This document shows positions 17,642-24,764 of a stretch of DNA of 64,000 nucleotides, piece by piece; positions within the stretch are counted from its first letter, which is position 1, and every line of letters begins with the position of its first letter. Made by a program: the position numbers and the translations under genes. A model generated the notes under the pieces. It saw only the letters and a list, made by a program, of their open reading frames with translations, did no database searches and was not told where the DNA came from. Origin of the DNA: Nocardia higoensis. Lineage in GTDB: Bacteria > Actinomycetota > Actinomycetes > Mycobacteriales > Mycobacteriaceae. The DNA lies in contig NZ_JADLQN010000003.1 in the NCBI RefSeq assembly GCF_015477835.1, positions 124,001 through 188,000 of the forward strand, written 5' to 3'.

Positions 17642-18142
17642 ATGAACGAGCGAGCGCACCCGCCGCGCATAACCGCACGGCGCTCACTGATGGTCACTGC
17701 CGCACTCATATCGTTGGCGACGGCAATCGGGTGTACCGCGACCGGGCGCGCGTTCGGCAACCCGGCGAAGCACTATCTCGAAGAGATCCGCATCGACGGA
17801 TACACCGTAGTGGACCAGATGAGCGATTCCAGCGAGGTCGGCGCGTGGGCCGACGCCCTGTTCATCGGACCTCCGATGACGGATGTACGCGGCATCGTCA
17901 CCGCACCGGGACTGGAACTCGGGCCTGCGCCGGAGGTTGCGCGCAGCGATGAGTCCATCGTTGGCCCCGATGGCGCCACGTGGGAAGCGTATGGGAAGGG
18001 GGCGAACGGTTGCCGCGTCTCGATCCACCAGGGAATCGACGACGCGTACGACGCGTCGAGGTTGTCCCCCAGCGAGATCACTTCGGTGCACAACGGCGCT
18101 GCGGCCATCCTGCGCGTCCATGTCACCTGCGGGGACGGATAG
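17642..18142 (+). CDS. Putative lipoprotein encoded against the tail operon
   Basis: This encodes 166 residues with a basic start, a hydrophobic stretch and a lipobox-like AIGC (Cys about residue 31), then a soluble mixed domain containing two further Cys (GANGCRVSI and VTCGDG). It is the only rightward gene between 8.7 and 25.1 kb, placed exactly in the tape-measure region. That position is typical of a moron or later insertion. It may be a surface protein that alters sensitivity of the producer, but this is speculation; no family is recognised. Confidence 0.68.
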   Translation: MNERAHPPRITARRSLMVTAALISLATAIGCTATGRAFGNPAKHYLEEIRIDGYTVVDQMSDSSEVGAWADALFIGPPMTDVRGIVTAPGLELGPAPEVARSDESIVGPDGATWEAYGKGANGCRVSIHQGIDDAYDASRLSPSEITSVHNGAAAILRVHVTCGDG

Positions 18143-18157
18143 CAGTGGAGGCAGCCG

Positions 18158-18547
18158 TCAGCTGACGAAGATCGAGACTGTGAGTCCGGCTTGGATCGCC
18201 TGGCCGCCACCGTGCTGATGCATCAGCACATCGAGAACATCACCTTTCCGTAGCGTCGGCTGCGAAACCAGCGGAATCGATACCGGCACAACCGGTGTCA
18301 GCGTGATTGCTTGATCCAGGGCGAGCCCGGCGAAGACCTGGACAGGTACGCCGTCGCGGAGCTGCCGGACAGTGAGGCCGACATAATCGCTCGCCCCTCC
18401 TGTCATCGGCGAGAAGCCATGCGGCGCAACCAATTCGATATCGGTGACGGTGTCGCCGCTGTAGAAGGCCGGGGCGTAGGCGCCGGCCAGGACGGCGATG
18501 TCGGCGGCGCCGGCCGCTCGAGCCGGAAGCGTCGCGGTGAAGATCAT
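18158..18547 (-). CDS. Hypothetical tail-cluster protein
   Basis: This 129-residue beta-rich protein has no recognised family. It starts one base into the stop of the chaperone T frame (TGATG), so it is translated in coupling with it. The hydrophobic strands alternate with Gly/Asp turns (LRDGVPVQVFAG; LRKGDVLDVLMHQHGGG), suggesting a structural role in the tail tube or tip. Confidence 0.62.
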   Translation of the reverse strand: MIFTATLPARAAGAADIAVLAGAYAPAFYSGDTVTDIELVAPHGFSPMTGGASDYVGLTVRQLRDGVPVQVFAGLALDQAITLTPVVPVSIPLVSQPTLRKGDVLDVLMHQHGGGQAIQAGLTVSIFVS

Positions 18548-19349
18548 CAGCTCTCCCGAGTAGGTGCGGTGAAGTCGTCGATGAGGCGCTGCATCGATCG
18601 ATCCCGTCGTTCGTCGCGAACCAGTTCGGCGGCGGTGACGGGACGGGGCATGGGTGTCACGGCCGGCGGATCGCCGCCCGCGGCCGCGATGACGGCGACC
18701 TGCACCCCCTGCAGTGCGTCGATGATCGACAGCAGCAGGTAGCTGTCGATCGTGTAGCCCTCGGGCGTGGGCCCGGTAGGGCGATCGGGTTCTTCGTAGA
18801 GGTCGAGTTCGGCCTCGGCCTCCTCGGCGGCGACCATCTGCTCGGCGAGCTCACGATCGGTCGCCAGTGCCGACCGATATTGCGATCCGTGTGGCAGCCG
18901 GTCTTTGAACGCCCAGATCGTGCGCCAATCACGGGTACGAACGGTGGCGGGCCCGAAGCAGTCCCGGACGTCGATGCCGCGCTCGAGCAAGTCGTAGTCG
19001 AGCGCGGCACCGAAACGTTCCCAGAACTCTACGAGCCCTGCGATCCCCCCGGCAGCTCCGCGGCGCCCTGGCCGAAGAGGTGAGCGTAGAGATCTCGCTG
19101 GAAGGCGTACCACTCGTCCATCGGCCGCTCAGCGAACAGGGCTTCGACGGCCTCGTGCTGGTCGCCCAGCACGATGGCCATCTGCTCGTCGTCGTCGTGC
19201 GTACGACGCAGGGCCAGCACCTGACCTCGGGTGACCGGCGGGATGACGATCTCGTCGGTCAGACGGTAAGGTGCGCGGCGGCGGGGAGCGAGCTCCTGCT
19301 GGAGCTGGTGGAATCGGCCACCCGCCTCGGCCGCGGATGTGGTTGCCAT
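18547..19349 (-). CDS. Tail assembly chaperone gpG-T, produced by -1 frameshift
   Basis: A 106-residue frame (gpG, 19349 to 19029) overlaps a second frame (T) that lacks its own start and runs to 18547. In the overlap lies G-GGG-GGA at 19050-19044 in the zero frame, a canonical -1 slippery heptamer. Slippage joins gpG residue 102 to T (continuing IAGLVEFWERFG), giving a fusion of about 267 residues. In long-tailed phages the G and G-T proteins bind the tape measure and major tail protein during assembly and are absent from the finished tail. The T part is helical and acidic (EQMVAAEEAEAELDLYEE). Confidence 0.85.
19029..19349 (-). CDS. Tail assembly chaperone gpG (unshifted product)
   Basis: This 106-residue helical protein (MATTSAAEAGGRFHQLQQELAP...LFGQGAAELPGGSQGS) lies directly between the small gene after the major tail protein and the T frame. 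It is the product made when ribosomes do not slip at 19044-19050 and should be the major form. A conserved acidic central segment (THDDDEQMAIVLGDQHEAVEALF) is typical of phage tail assembly chaperones. Confidence 0.8.
   Translation of the reverse strand: MATTSAAEAGGRFHQLQQELAPRRRAPYRLTDEIVIPPVTRGQVLALRRTHDDDEQMAIVLGDQHEAVEALFAERPMDEWYAFQRDLYAHLFGQGAAELPGGSQGS
19044..19050 (-). promoter_or_regulatory. Programmed -1 ribosomal frameshift site (GGGGGGA)
   Basis: Read on the minus strand the zero-frame codons are CCG-GGG-GGA-TCG. The heptamer G GGG GGA allows both tRNAs to re-pair one base back, after which translation enters the T frame at ATC. The zero-frame stop (TAG) lies 13 nt downstream of the heptamer. 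Confidence 0.85.
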
Positions 19350-19388
19350 GTCGTTCTCCGGTTCTGTTGTGGGACTGTGGAATCGGTG

Positions 19389-19550
19389 CTACTGCGCCTT
19401 CGACGCGCGGCGGCGCTGCGCGGACTCGTCGCCCTTCGGGGAGTGGCCGAGCTTGTAGACGGCGTTCACGTACTCGGTGGCGCTGGAGACGATGTAGTCG
19501 TTGGTCCCGTCGGTCATGGTGACGGGGTACTCGGTGGGAATGGCGGACAC
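19389..19550 (-). CDS. Small hypothetical tail-cluster protein
   Basis: This encodes 53 residues (VSAIPTEYPVTMTDGTNDY...), hydrophilic with a basic C-terminus (RRRASKAQ). It lies between the major tail protein and the assembly chaperones, where actinophages often have a protein of about 50 residues. GTG 19550 is the likely start because the longer frame runs back through the terminators at 19595-19651. The ribosome-binding site is weak. Confidence 0.6.
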   Translation of the reverse strand: MSAIPTEYPVTMTDGTNDYIVSSATEYVNAVYKLGHSPKGDESAQRRRASKAQ

Positions 19551-19594
19551 GGTTCGACCCGCTTTCTTCTCCGGAGGAATGGGCAGGAAAGGTT

Positions 19595-19651
19595 GTGGGG
19601 CGTGCCGTGCCGGAGACACACGACACGCCCCACGCCCAGGCGAAGCCTGGG
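19595..19651 (-). terminator. Two adjacent hairpins after the major tail protein gene
   Basis: A 10-bp perfect stem (GTGGGGCGTG / CACGCCCCAC, 19595-19633) and a second 7-bp stem with a 3-nt loop (CCCAGGC-gaa-GCCTGGG, 19635-19651) lie 30 bp downstream of the major tail protein stop. Termination right after this gene would give an excess of its transcript, matching the large number of copies needed in a tail tube. Confidence 0.7.
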
Positions 19652-19680
19652 TGATCAGGGGCGGGGAATACCGCCGCGCG

Positions 19681-20340
19681 TCAGGCCGAGGCGATGCCGG
19701 TCTGGGCGAGCAGGGCCTTCCAACCACTGCCGCCGAAGCCGTGCGCGATGGCGTAGCCCGCGGTGTCGTCCTTGAACGCGACCATGGTCAGCTTCTCCGC
19801 GAGCACCTCGGTCGGGGTCCACTGTTCACCGCCGTACTTGCTGACGGCGACCTTCGGCAGCACCTTGAACACGTAAATCGGGTTGGCGTCGTTGCCGTCC
19901 TTGCCGATGATGATCGCCGAGTAGTAGGTGATCTGTTCCGAGGCCGGCTGCGGGAAGAACACCTCACCGGAGGCGGCATCGGCGGTGACCTGCGCCAGAT
20001 TCGCACCGGTGGTCAGCTCGAGGGTCAGCGCGGTGGTCTGCTGCGGCTGGAACTCGATGGTGGTGATATCGCTGGTGATGTCGTTGCGCACCGGCTGCAG
20101 TTCGCCGTACGCCTCGATAGGCGCGGCGGTGATGCCGCGGGCGAAGGCCACACCGGTCTTCTTGTCGATCAGACCGACCGGGCGGTAAGCCGCCGGCAGG
20201 GTCTGCAGCGCACCGGTGGAGTCGGTGAAGTCCGCCGGGGCCGCGGTGTACCAGGGAGCGATGAACACCGCGGCGTCGAGCGGCTTGAGCAGCAATGACC
20301 GCTGAGCCGACTTCAGGGCGGTGAGATTGGTGGCAGGCAT
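19681..20340 (-). CDS. Major tail protein (tail tube)
   Basis: This encodes 219 residues starting MPATNLTALKSAQRSLLLKPLDAAVFIA; the ATG at 20340 has GGAG 6 nt upstream. It is strongly beta-rich (PVGLIDKKTGVAFARG; DITTIEFQPQQTTALTLELTTG; GNDANPIYVFKVLPKVAVSKYGG), the pattern of siphophage tube proteins that stack as hexamer rings. It lies between the tail terminator gene and the assembly chaperones, the conserved place for the tube gene. Two terminators follow it. Confidence 0.82.
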   Translation of the reverse strand: MPATNLTALKSAQRSLLLKPLDAAVFIAPWYTAAPADFTDSTGALQTLPAAYRPVGLIDKKTGVAFARGITAAPIEAYGELQPVRNDITSDITTIEFQPQQTTALTLELTTGANLAQVTADAASGEVFFPQPASEQITYYSAIIIGKDGNDANPIYVFKVLPKVAVSKYGGEQWTPTEVLAEKLTMVAFKDDTAGYAIAHGFGGSGWKALLAQTGIASA

Positions 20341-20442
20341 GTGTCTCCATTCGAGCGCCCACGTGCACGCGGGCATTGGTTACGAAGATCGGCGCCGGAC
20401 GGCGCCGTTGAAAGCCCCCGCCGGGGACGGTATTCCGCCGAT

Positions 20443-20895
20443 CTACTGACGACGGGCTTCGATCGAGAAAGAGATCTCGACCATCTGGTTGAGCGGATCG
20501 AGGTCGGGCACCTCCGTCAGACCGCGGCTGCGCCGCAGGATCGGCGGATGGAACTTCGGGTCGTCGGCCTCGATCTCCTCGGCGTAGTCGACGAGCACGC
20601 CGTTGACTCGGCTCGCGGGTGCGTTCAGCACGGCCGCACGCAACTGGATGGCTAGCTGCTGCGCCTGGCCCCGGGTGGTGCCGATGGCGACGACGCTCAT
20701 CTTCGCTTTGTAGGTGATGGCGTTGATGTCCAGCGTTCCGCCGGATGTGCGCACCCAGACCAGCGGCAATGCCGACTGCAGGGCCTGTGAGGTGGCGGGC
20801 AGGGTGGTGACGGTGGTGGCGATCGGGGTGAACAGGTCGACCAGGAACTGTTCGAAATCGGGGAACTCCCCGGCCGCGGGGTAGGGGGTTGTCAT
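20443..20895 (-). CDS. Tail terminator / tail completion protein
   Basis: This encodes 150 residues (MTTPYPAAGEFPDFEQFLVDLFTPI...), alpha/beta, with the strand pattern of lambda gpU-like terminators: a conserved ATSQALQSALPLVWVR segment and a C-terminal MVEISFSIEARR strand. It is placed immediately before the major tail protein. It should cap the upper end of the tube. It overlaps the upstream gene by ATGA. Confidence 0.72.
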   Translation of the reverse strand: MTTPYPAAGEFPDFEQFLVDLFTPIATTVTTLPATSQALQSALPLVWVRTSGGTLDINAITYKAKMSVVAIGTTRGQAQQLAIQLRAAVLNAPASRVNGVLVDYAEEIEADDPKFHPPILRRSRGLTEVPDLDPLNQMVEISFSIEARRQ

Positions 20896-21125
20896 TCCAC
20901 CGCTTCCGGTGCCTGCCCGAGCGAGACGATCGCTTCGAGAGAGCCGCCGGTCGGCACGGGCTGCGGCAGCGCCGCGTCGACCTTCATGGCCACGCCCTGG
21001 GCGAGGTTGAACAGCACGTCGAGGTCGGCTCTCAGCATCGCCAGGCGCGAGACGACCGCCTTGGTTTCGGCGTCGATCTGCTCGGCCAGACCGGGGGAGG
21101 GAGAGGATTCGGCTGGGGTGGTCAC
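20892..21125 (-). CDS. Small helical tail-cluster protein
   Basis: This encodes 77 residues from a GTG with GGAGAAG upstream. A central helical segment (LAEQIDAETKAVVSRLAMLRADLDVLFNLAQGVAMKVDAAL) is flanked by Pro/Gly-rich ends. The gene is coupled to the tail terminator gene by ATGA. Such small proteins occur in actinophage head-to-tail connector regions, but no family is recognised. Confidence 0.6.
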   Translation of the reverse strand: MTTPAESSPSPGLAEQIDAETKAVVSRLAMLRADLDVLFNLAQGVAMKVDAALPQPVPTGGSLEAIVSLGQAPEAVE

Positions 21126-21209
21126 TGGCTTCTCCAGGAGTCGGGATCACGGGTTTTCGTGGAATCGAATTCGTTCGGACAGGGGCGGACGCTGGTGAGC
21201 GTCCGGAAG

Positions 21210-21815
21210 TCACCGCAAGTGCGACAGATAGGTCAGAGCGCGGCTGTGCAACGGGTCCTTCGGCGGCGGCGCGCCGTAGTCTTCGGACTTCATCACGTTG
21301 ATGGTGGTGGACCGGTCGATATCGGGTCCGGTACGAAGCCGCCCCTCAGGAGTGCGCATCCTCGGCTGCGCAGCCGTGGGCAGTGGGGCGATGCGGCGCA
21401 TCGACTCGGCCTGCGTCGAGAACTGCTCGACGACTGTGCCGGCCATGCTGTTCAGCGCAGTCACGACAGCCGCACCTGCCGCGCCCGCGGGTCCGGTGAC
21501 GGCCCCGGCGAGTGCGGTCATGGCGGCTTCCGCACCACCTGCCGCCCCCACCTGATCGCGCGTATCGCGGTAGATGCTGTACCAGCTGTGCCACTGGAGA
21601 AAGGGAAACAGTGCCCCTACCCCGGCTGTGGACAGGAAGCCGCCATCACTCGCGGGCGGACCGTGTTCTTCCTCCTCGACTTCGCCACCTGCGGCAAAGG
21701 CTTTCGGTGGCCGGCTCCGGCCGGATATGAGGGCGTGCAGGACAGCCGGTCCTGGCGCTCCATCGCCGGTGCGCGTCCAGTGCGTCCCGATCGGAATCTC
21801 CTCAGCAGACATCAT
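21210..21815 (-). CDS. Hypothetical tail-cluster protein, possibly the distal part of an interrupted gene
   Basis: This encodes 201 residues: an N-terminal MMSAEEIPIGTHWTRTGDG segment, an acidic linker, an Ala/Gly-rich hydrophobic stretch (about 98-135) and a polar C-terminus (STTINVMKSEDYGAPPPKD). No good ribosome-binding site precedes the ATGs at 21815 or 21812. The same frame continues upstream, across one TGA at 21900-21902, to a 25-codon segment with a perfect ribosome-binding site at 21977. The two parts may once have been a single membrane protein of about 255 residues. No family is recognised. Confidence 0.55.
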   Translation of the reverse strand: MMSAEEIPIGTHWTRTGDGAPGPAVLHALISGRSRPPKAFAAGGEVEEEEHGPPASDGGFLSTAGVGALFPFLQWHSWYSIYRDTRDQVGAAGGAEAAMTALAGAVTGPAGAAGAAVVTALNSMAGTVVEQFSTQAESMRRIAPLPTAAQPRMRTPEGRLRTGPDIDRSTTINVMKSEDYGAPPPKDPLHSRALTYLSHLR

Positions 21816-21899
21816 CGACCATCCATCAGGGTTCTCCGTTCCAGTGATTGCGTTGCGCGGCTCGGGCCTGACGACCGTCCAAGCCCCGGTAGCCAGGAC

Positions 21900-21977
21900 T
21901 CACAGGCCGAGAAGGGGCCGGATCAGGGGCGCGACATGACAAAAGAGTTCGAGCAGTGTGAAGGCGAGTGCGAGCAC
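21900..21977 (-). CDS. 25-codon hydrophobic leader with perfect ribosome-binding site
   Basis: AAAGGAGGTGA stands 5 nt before a GTG at 21977, which opens MLALAFTLLELFCHVAPLIR and ends five residues later at a TGA. This is one of the best ribosome-binding sites in the window. The peptide is almost wholly hydrophobic and would form one membrane segment. The frame continues after the TGA as VLATGAWTVVRPEPRNAITG and on into the 201-residue frame, so it is either a small independent peptide gene or the start of a gene broken by a nonsense mutation. Confidence 0.6.
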   Translation of the reverse strand: MLALAFTLLELFCHVAPLIRPLLGL

Positions 21978-22002
21978 GGAGTCACCTCCTTTCGAAAGTC
22001 GA

Positions 22003-22042
22003 GCGCCCCGCCCCCGGCGTAGCAGAACCGGGGGCGGGGCGC
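22003..22042 (-). terminator. 15-bp hairpin upstream of the tail genes
   Basis: A perfect stem (GCGCCCCGCCCCCGG / CCGGGGGCGGGGCGC) with a 10-nt loop lies 26 nt before the GTG at 21977 on the leftward transcript. It is the last of three similar hairpins between the early and tail modules. Confidence 0.7.
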
Positions 22043-22140
22043 GGACGCCCTGCGGCTCGACCGTCTGCGACCGCGACGGCGGGAGAAGGGAGCACTGCGC
22101 AGGGCGGGCTGGGGGTCGGCGGGTCGGGTGGAGATGCGGA

Positions 22141-22182
22141 CGCCCCGTCCCCGGCCTGGAGGGGCACGCCGGGGACGGGGCG
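22141..22182 (-). terminator. Second 15-bp hairpin between early and tail modules
   Basis: A perfect stem (CGCCCCGTCCCCGGC / GCCGGGGACGGGGCG) with a 12-nt loop. Its sequence resembles the hairpin at 22003-22042. Confidence 0.7.
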
Positions 22183-22348
22183 ACAAACCCGAACACGGCA
22201 GACCGTCTCGACCGCATTGGTGTCGGCGGGAGACGAATACCGGTTCGGGCGGCTGCGGCAGGCTCTGCCCGCTTGTCGATGGACACCGAAAGGGTTTCGG
22301 GGGCGTGCCGCAGGGTATCGGTGGAGCGATTTCGCTCCGGGAACGAAC

Positions 22349-22383
22349 GTGGCCCCGTATCCGAGTCCGGATGCCGGGGCCAC
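22349..22383 (-). terminator. Third hairpin between early and tail modules
   Basis: GTGGCCCCGTATCCG pairs with CGGATGCCGGGGCCAC with one mismatch or bulge. With the two hairpins to its left, it forms an array of three within 380 nt. The rest of the 22384-22766 interval has no credible gene and is the place to look for the promoter of the tail operon or for an antitermination site. Confidence 0.6.
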
Positions 22384-22766
22384 AACAGCTGATGACGAAT
22401 TGGGGTAAGAATCGGGTAGAGCTCGAAAACTTCGGGAAGCTCTAGTTGAAGGGAGACGCCGGGCCAGTAACCTGGAGCGAAGCGAAACCGTGGCCAGGGC
22501 ACAGCTCTGGCGCTGCACCAATCGTCACCTAACGACGCAGAAAAGTCAACACCCGATCGCATGCGAATCACGAAACCGCTGATGAGGACACATAATTCGG
22601 TCGACAGCGACAGAGTGCGGACACCGCCGAACACCCCGTGAACGCCGAATGCCGCCCTTACGGTCGGGTAACCGATTGGGCGGCATGGTCTTCGGATCAA
22701 TGGTCTTCGGACTGATCGGATGGGGGACGACCGGGAATCGAGGGCGGACACCGTGCAGACAGGCAT

Positions 22767-23492
22767 CTAAAGCACGGCACCTCTTCGGAGCCGGGCGTCG
22801 CCGGTCGACTGCTGTCCCGACCCGAGGCGGGAGCGGCGCGGATGGGCAAGATGCTGATCGAGCACCTCACCGACTACGAACATCTCCGGCCAGCCGGGCG
22901 CCCACGGTCCGGGAGCGGGCGTGATCTTTCCCGCGTCGCGCAGAGTCTGTATTCGACGCACGGTCAGAGTGCGGAACTCGCCACCGAGTTCCTTTGCCAG
23001 ATTCGCTATTCCAGAAGCATTCAGACGATGGGTGCGGGCCCGGCGCACCATGGCGGGGTCGATGTCGACCGACGGGGCGGGCGGGCTGATGACCGACATG
23101 GCGGCGCGCACCACGCGAGCGATCTCTTCCGGCGCGGTCTGCACCCCCTCGGTCATGGCGAAGGCGATGATGTTCGATTCCAGCCAGCGCGCGAGCCCGG
23201 CCGTGGCGGTGGGACCGTTGTAGGCGAGCCCGCGCTGCTCGCAGATCAATCGCACCCAGCCGACCAGTGTCGCATGCATGTGATCGGCGATCTGCGCGGC
23301 GGCGAGGTTATAAGGCAGCGGCTGTTCGCCTGCCTTACGGTGCATGCGATGGTCGGCTCTGCGGCCTGTCCTCGCTTGGCCTGTTCGCGTGATCGTGAGT
23401 TCCTCGAGCAGACCGGGGATCTCACGCAGCGACGCGACGAGATCCCGTATCGCCGATGTCGTCAGGAAGAGAGCGTGGTCTTCGCCGGTCAT
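22767..23492 (-). CDS. Phage-type protein with helix-turn-helix-like C-terminal domain
   Basis: This encodes 241 residues. The N-terminal 130 residues are helical (MTGEDHALFLTTSAIRDLVASL...YNLAAAQIADHMHATLVGWVRLICEQ). Residues about 160-215 look like a winged helix or HTH (NASGIANLAKELGGEFRTL...VRRIQTLRDAGKI). It overlaps the esterase gene by ATGA and ends the early module. It could be a late-gene activator or DNA-binding packaging relic; the sequence does not decide. A terminator array follows. Confidence 0.68.
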   Translation of the reverse strand: MTGEDHALFLTTSAIRDLVASLREIPGLLEELTITRTGQARTGRRADHRMHRKAGEQPLPYNLAAAQIADHMHATLVGWVRLICEQRGLAYNGPTATAGLARWLESNIIAFAMTEGVQTAPEEIARVVRAAMSVISPPAPSVDIDPAMVRRARTHRLNASGIANLAKELGGEFRTLTVRRIQTLRDAGKITPAPGPWAPGWPEMFVVGEVLDQHLAHPRRSRLGSGQQSTGDARLRRGAVL

Positions 23493-24292
23493 CCGCGCCT
23501 CCTCGACTTCGTCTCGCCCACTTCGCTGTTGATCGTCTCGGCGAGGCGGAGGACATGCCCGTAACGGATGTAGTCGTCGGTGTGCCTGCCGTCGTACAGG
23601 TAGCCGCGCGCGAAGGCCACCGCGCCTGCCCAGCTCCGCCTGTGCTCCAGCGACCACCACCGTTGCATCGCGTGCCTGGTGCCCGCGTCGAGGAGACTTC
23701 GCCCCCAGCGCAGCGCCGCGCCCGGGGAGGCGAGACTGAAGTAGCCGGTGAGGTCGGCGATCGAGCGCAGCGGGTTGCCCGCGGGAAGAGCCGTGATCGG
23801 ATCGCCGGACGCGGCGGCCCAGTAGGCAGGCAGACCGGGCACATCGCGTTCGCCGGCGATGCCGTAACCCCCCGGGTCGGTGCCGACGCAGCGGCCGGAC
23901 GGACGCAACGGATCGGCGATGAGCGCACAGGCCAGGACATTCGGATAGGTCAGCTCGCCCCGCCCGATCTCCGCGGCGACATCGCCCGCGATCGCCGCGC
24001 CCTGGGAGTATCCCGCCAGCACGACGCTGCCGGTCACCTCGTCGAGCGCGGCGAGCATCGCCTGCCGTCCGGCCGCTCGGCTTTCCGTGTAGGACATCGC
24101 GCGTCCGTAATCTGCGGGGTACTCCACGAAGCGCGGCGCGAATCGATCGGCATCGAGATGCCGGGCGAAGGCCGCGCTGATGTCGTCGCCACGCGGGTTC
24201 CATGTCCCGCCGAGCAGCAACACGTCGATCCGGTTGGCTTCCCTGGCCATCGTGTTCTGGGCGCGAAACACTTTCCGGACCGCGCGCATCAT
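23489..24292 (-). CDS. Lysin-B-like cutinase/mycolylarabinogalactan esterase
   Basis: This 267-residue alpha/beta hydrolase begins with IDVLLLGGTWNPRGDDISAAF (about 16-36) and has the nucleophile motif GYSQG with Ser96, an Asp-containing loop, and a C-terminal TDDYIRYGH segment with the likely catalytic His. This matches the cutinase-like fold of actinophage lysin B enzymes and PE-PPE-type hydrolases, which release mycolic acids from arabinogalactan. No signal peptide is seen, as in lysin B. The ATG at 24292 overlaps the upstream stop (ATGA). Its place in the early module, away from the endolysin, is unusual for lysin B. Confidence 0.78.
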   Translation of the reverse strand: MMRAVRKVFRAQNTMAREANRIDVLLLGGTWNPRGDDISAAFARHLDADRFAPRFVEYPADYGRAMSYTESRAAGRQAMLAALDEVTGSVVLAGYSQGAAIAGDVAAEIGRGELTYPNVLACALIADPLRPSGRCVGTDPGGYGIAGERDVPGLPAYWAAASGDPITALPAGNPLRSIADLTGYFSLASPGAALRWGRSLLDAGTRHAMQRWWSLEHRRSWAGAVAFARGYLYDGRHTDDYIRYGHVLRLAETINSEVGETKSRRRG

Positions 24293-24594
24293 CGGAGCCG
24301 CCTTTCCCGGGTCGGGGCAGAGACAGCGGCGGCTGGACGACGGACTCGACGACGTGAGGCCACTGATCGACGGGATGCCGCGAGAGACAGGTTGGCCGGA
24401 TGCGTGGCGATCGAATTCCCGAGTTCGGGCCACACCGGATTGGCGTAGCCGTAGTCGACATAGACCATCCGGTCGTCGACGCCGGTGATCACACCGCGCT
24501 CCGTTCGGCCACGGCCGGTGTGTGACACCGGAGAGGTGAACAGCACCCGGCGCCCGATGCTTCGCCGGAATTGCTCGAGGTCGCCGGCGCTCAT
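24289..24594 (-). CDS. Small hypothetical protein, early module
   Basis: This encodes 101 residues with an SH3-like beta-barrel pattern in the first 60 (IGRRVLFTSP...RGVITGVDDRMVYVDYGYANP) and a strongly basic Arg/Ser-rich tail. It is coupled at both ends by ATGA overlaps (24591-24594 and 24289-24292). The basic tail suggests nucleic-acid contact, but no function is known. Confidence 0.65.
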   Translation of the reverse strand: MSAGDLEQFRRSIGRRVLFTSPVSHTGRGRTERGVITGVDDRMVYVDYGYANPVWPELGNSIATHPANLSLAASRRSVASRRRVRRPAAAVSAPTRERRLR

Positions 24595-24764
24595 CGGCCG
24601 CCCCCGACATGTCGGCGAGAGTCGCCGTAGCGGGCTCGCGCATCCGCCTGCTGCCGCACCGCGACCGCGGTTGCTGAACGGTGGCCGTACCAATCGAAAA
24701 CTACCGGAACCCAAACATGACTTACATCACAAATCACCACCAGCGACCTGGCCGCCGCCATCAT
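24591..24764 (-). CDS. Very small hypothetical protein, early module
   Basis: This encodes 57 residues (MMAAARSLVVICDVSHVWVPVVFDWYGHR...). The ATG at 24764 overlaps the stop of the upstream HTH gene (ATGA) and its stop overlaps the next ATG in the same way, which is the main support for this start. There is no good ribosome-binding site of its own, so translation would depend on coupling. Confidence 0.5.
   Translation of the reverse strand: MMAAARSLVVICDVSHVWVPVVFDWYGHRSATAVAVRQQADARARYGDSRRHVGGGR

Noticed and set aside
21900..21902. Selenocysteine insertion at the in-frame TGA
   Set aside because: No selenocysteine insertion hairpin with the expected spacing follows the TGA and the context looks like a Trp position in a membrane segment. 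A mutation, ordinary read-through or sequencing error is simpler.
21900..22766. Long minus-strand open frame of 288 codons
   Set aside because: It runs through three strong hairpins and has Arg/Pro/Ser-rich composition typical of a non-coding GC-rich frame. Only the last 25 codons have a ribosome-binding site.
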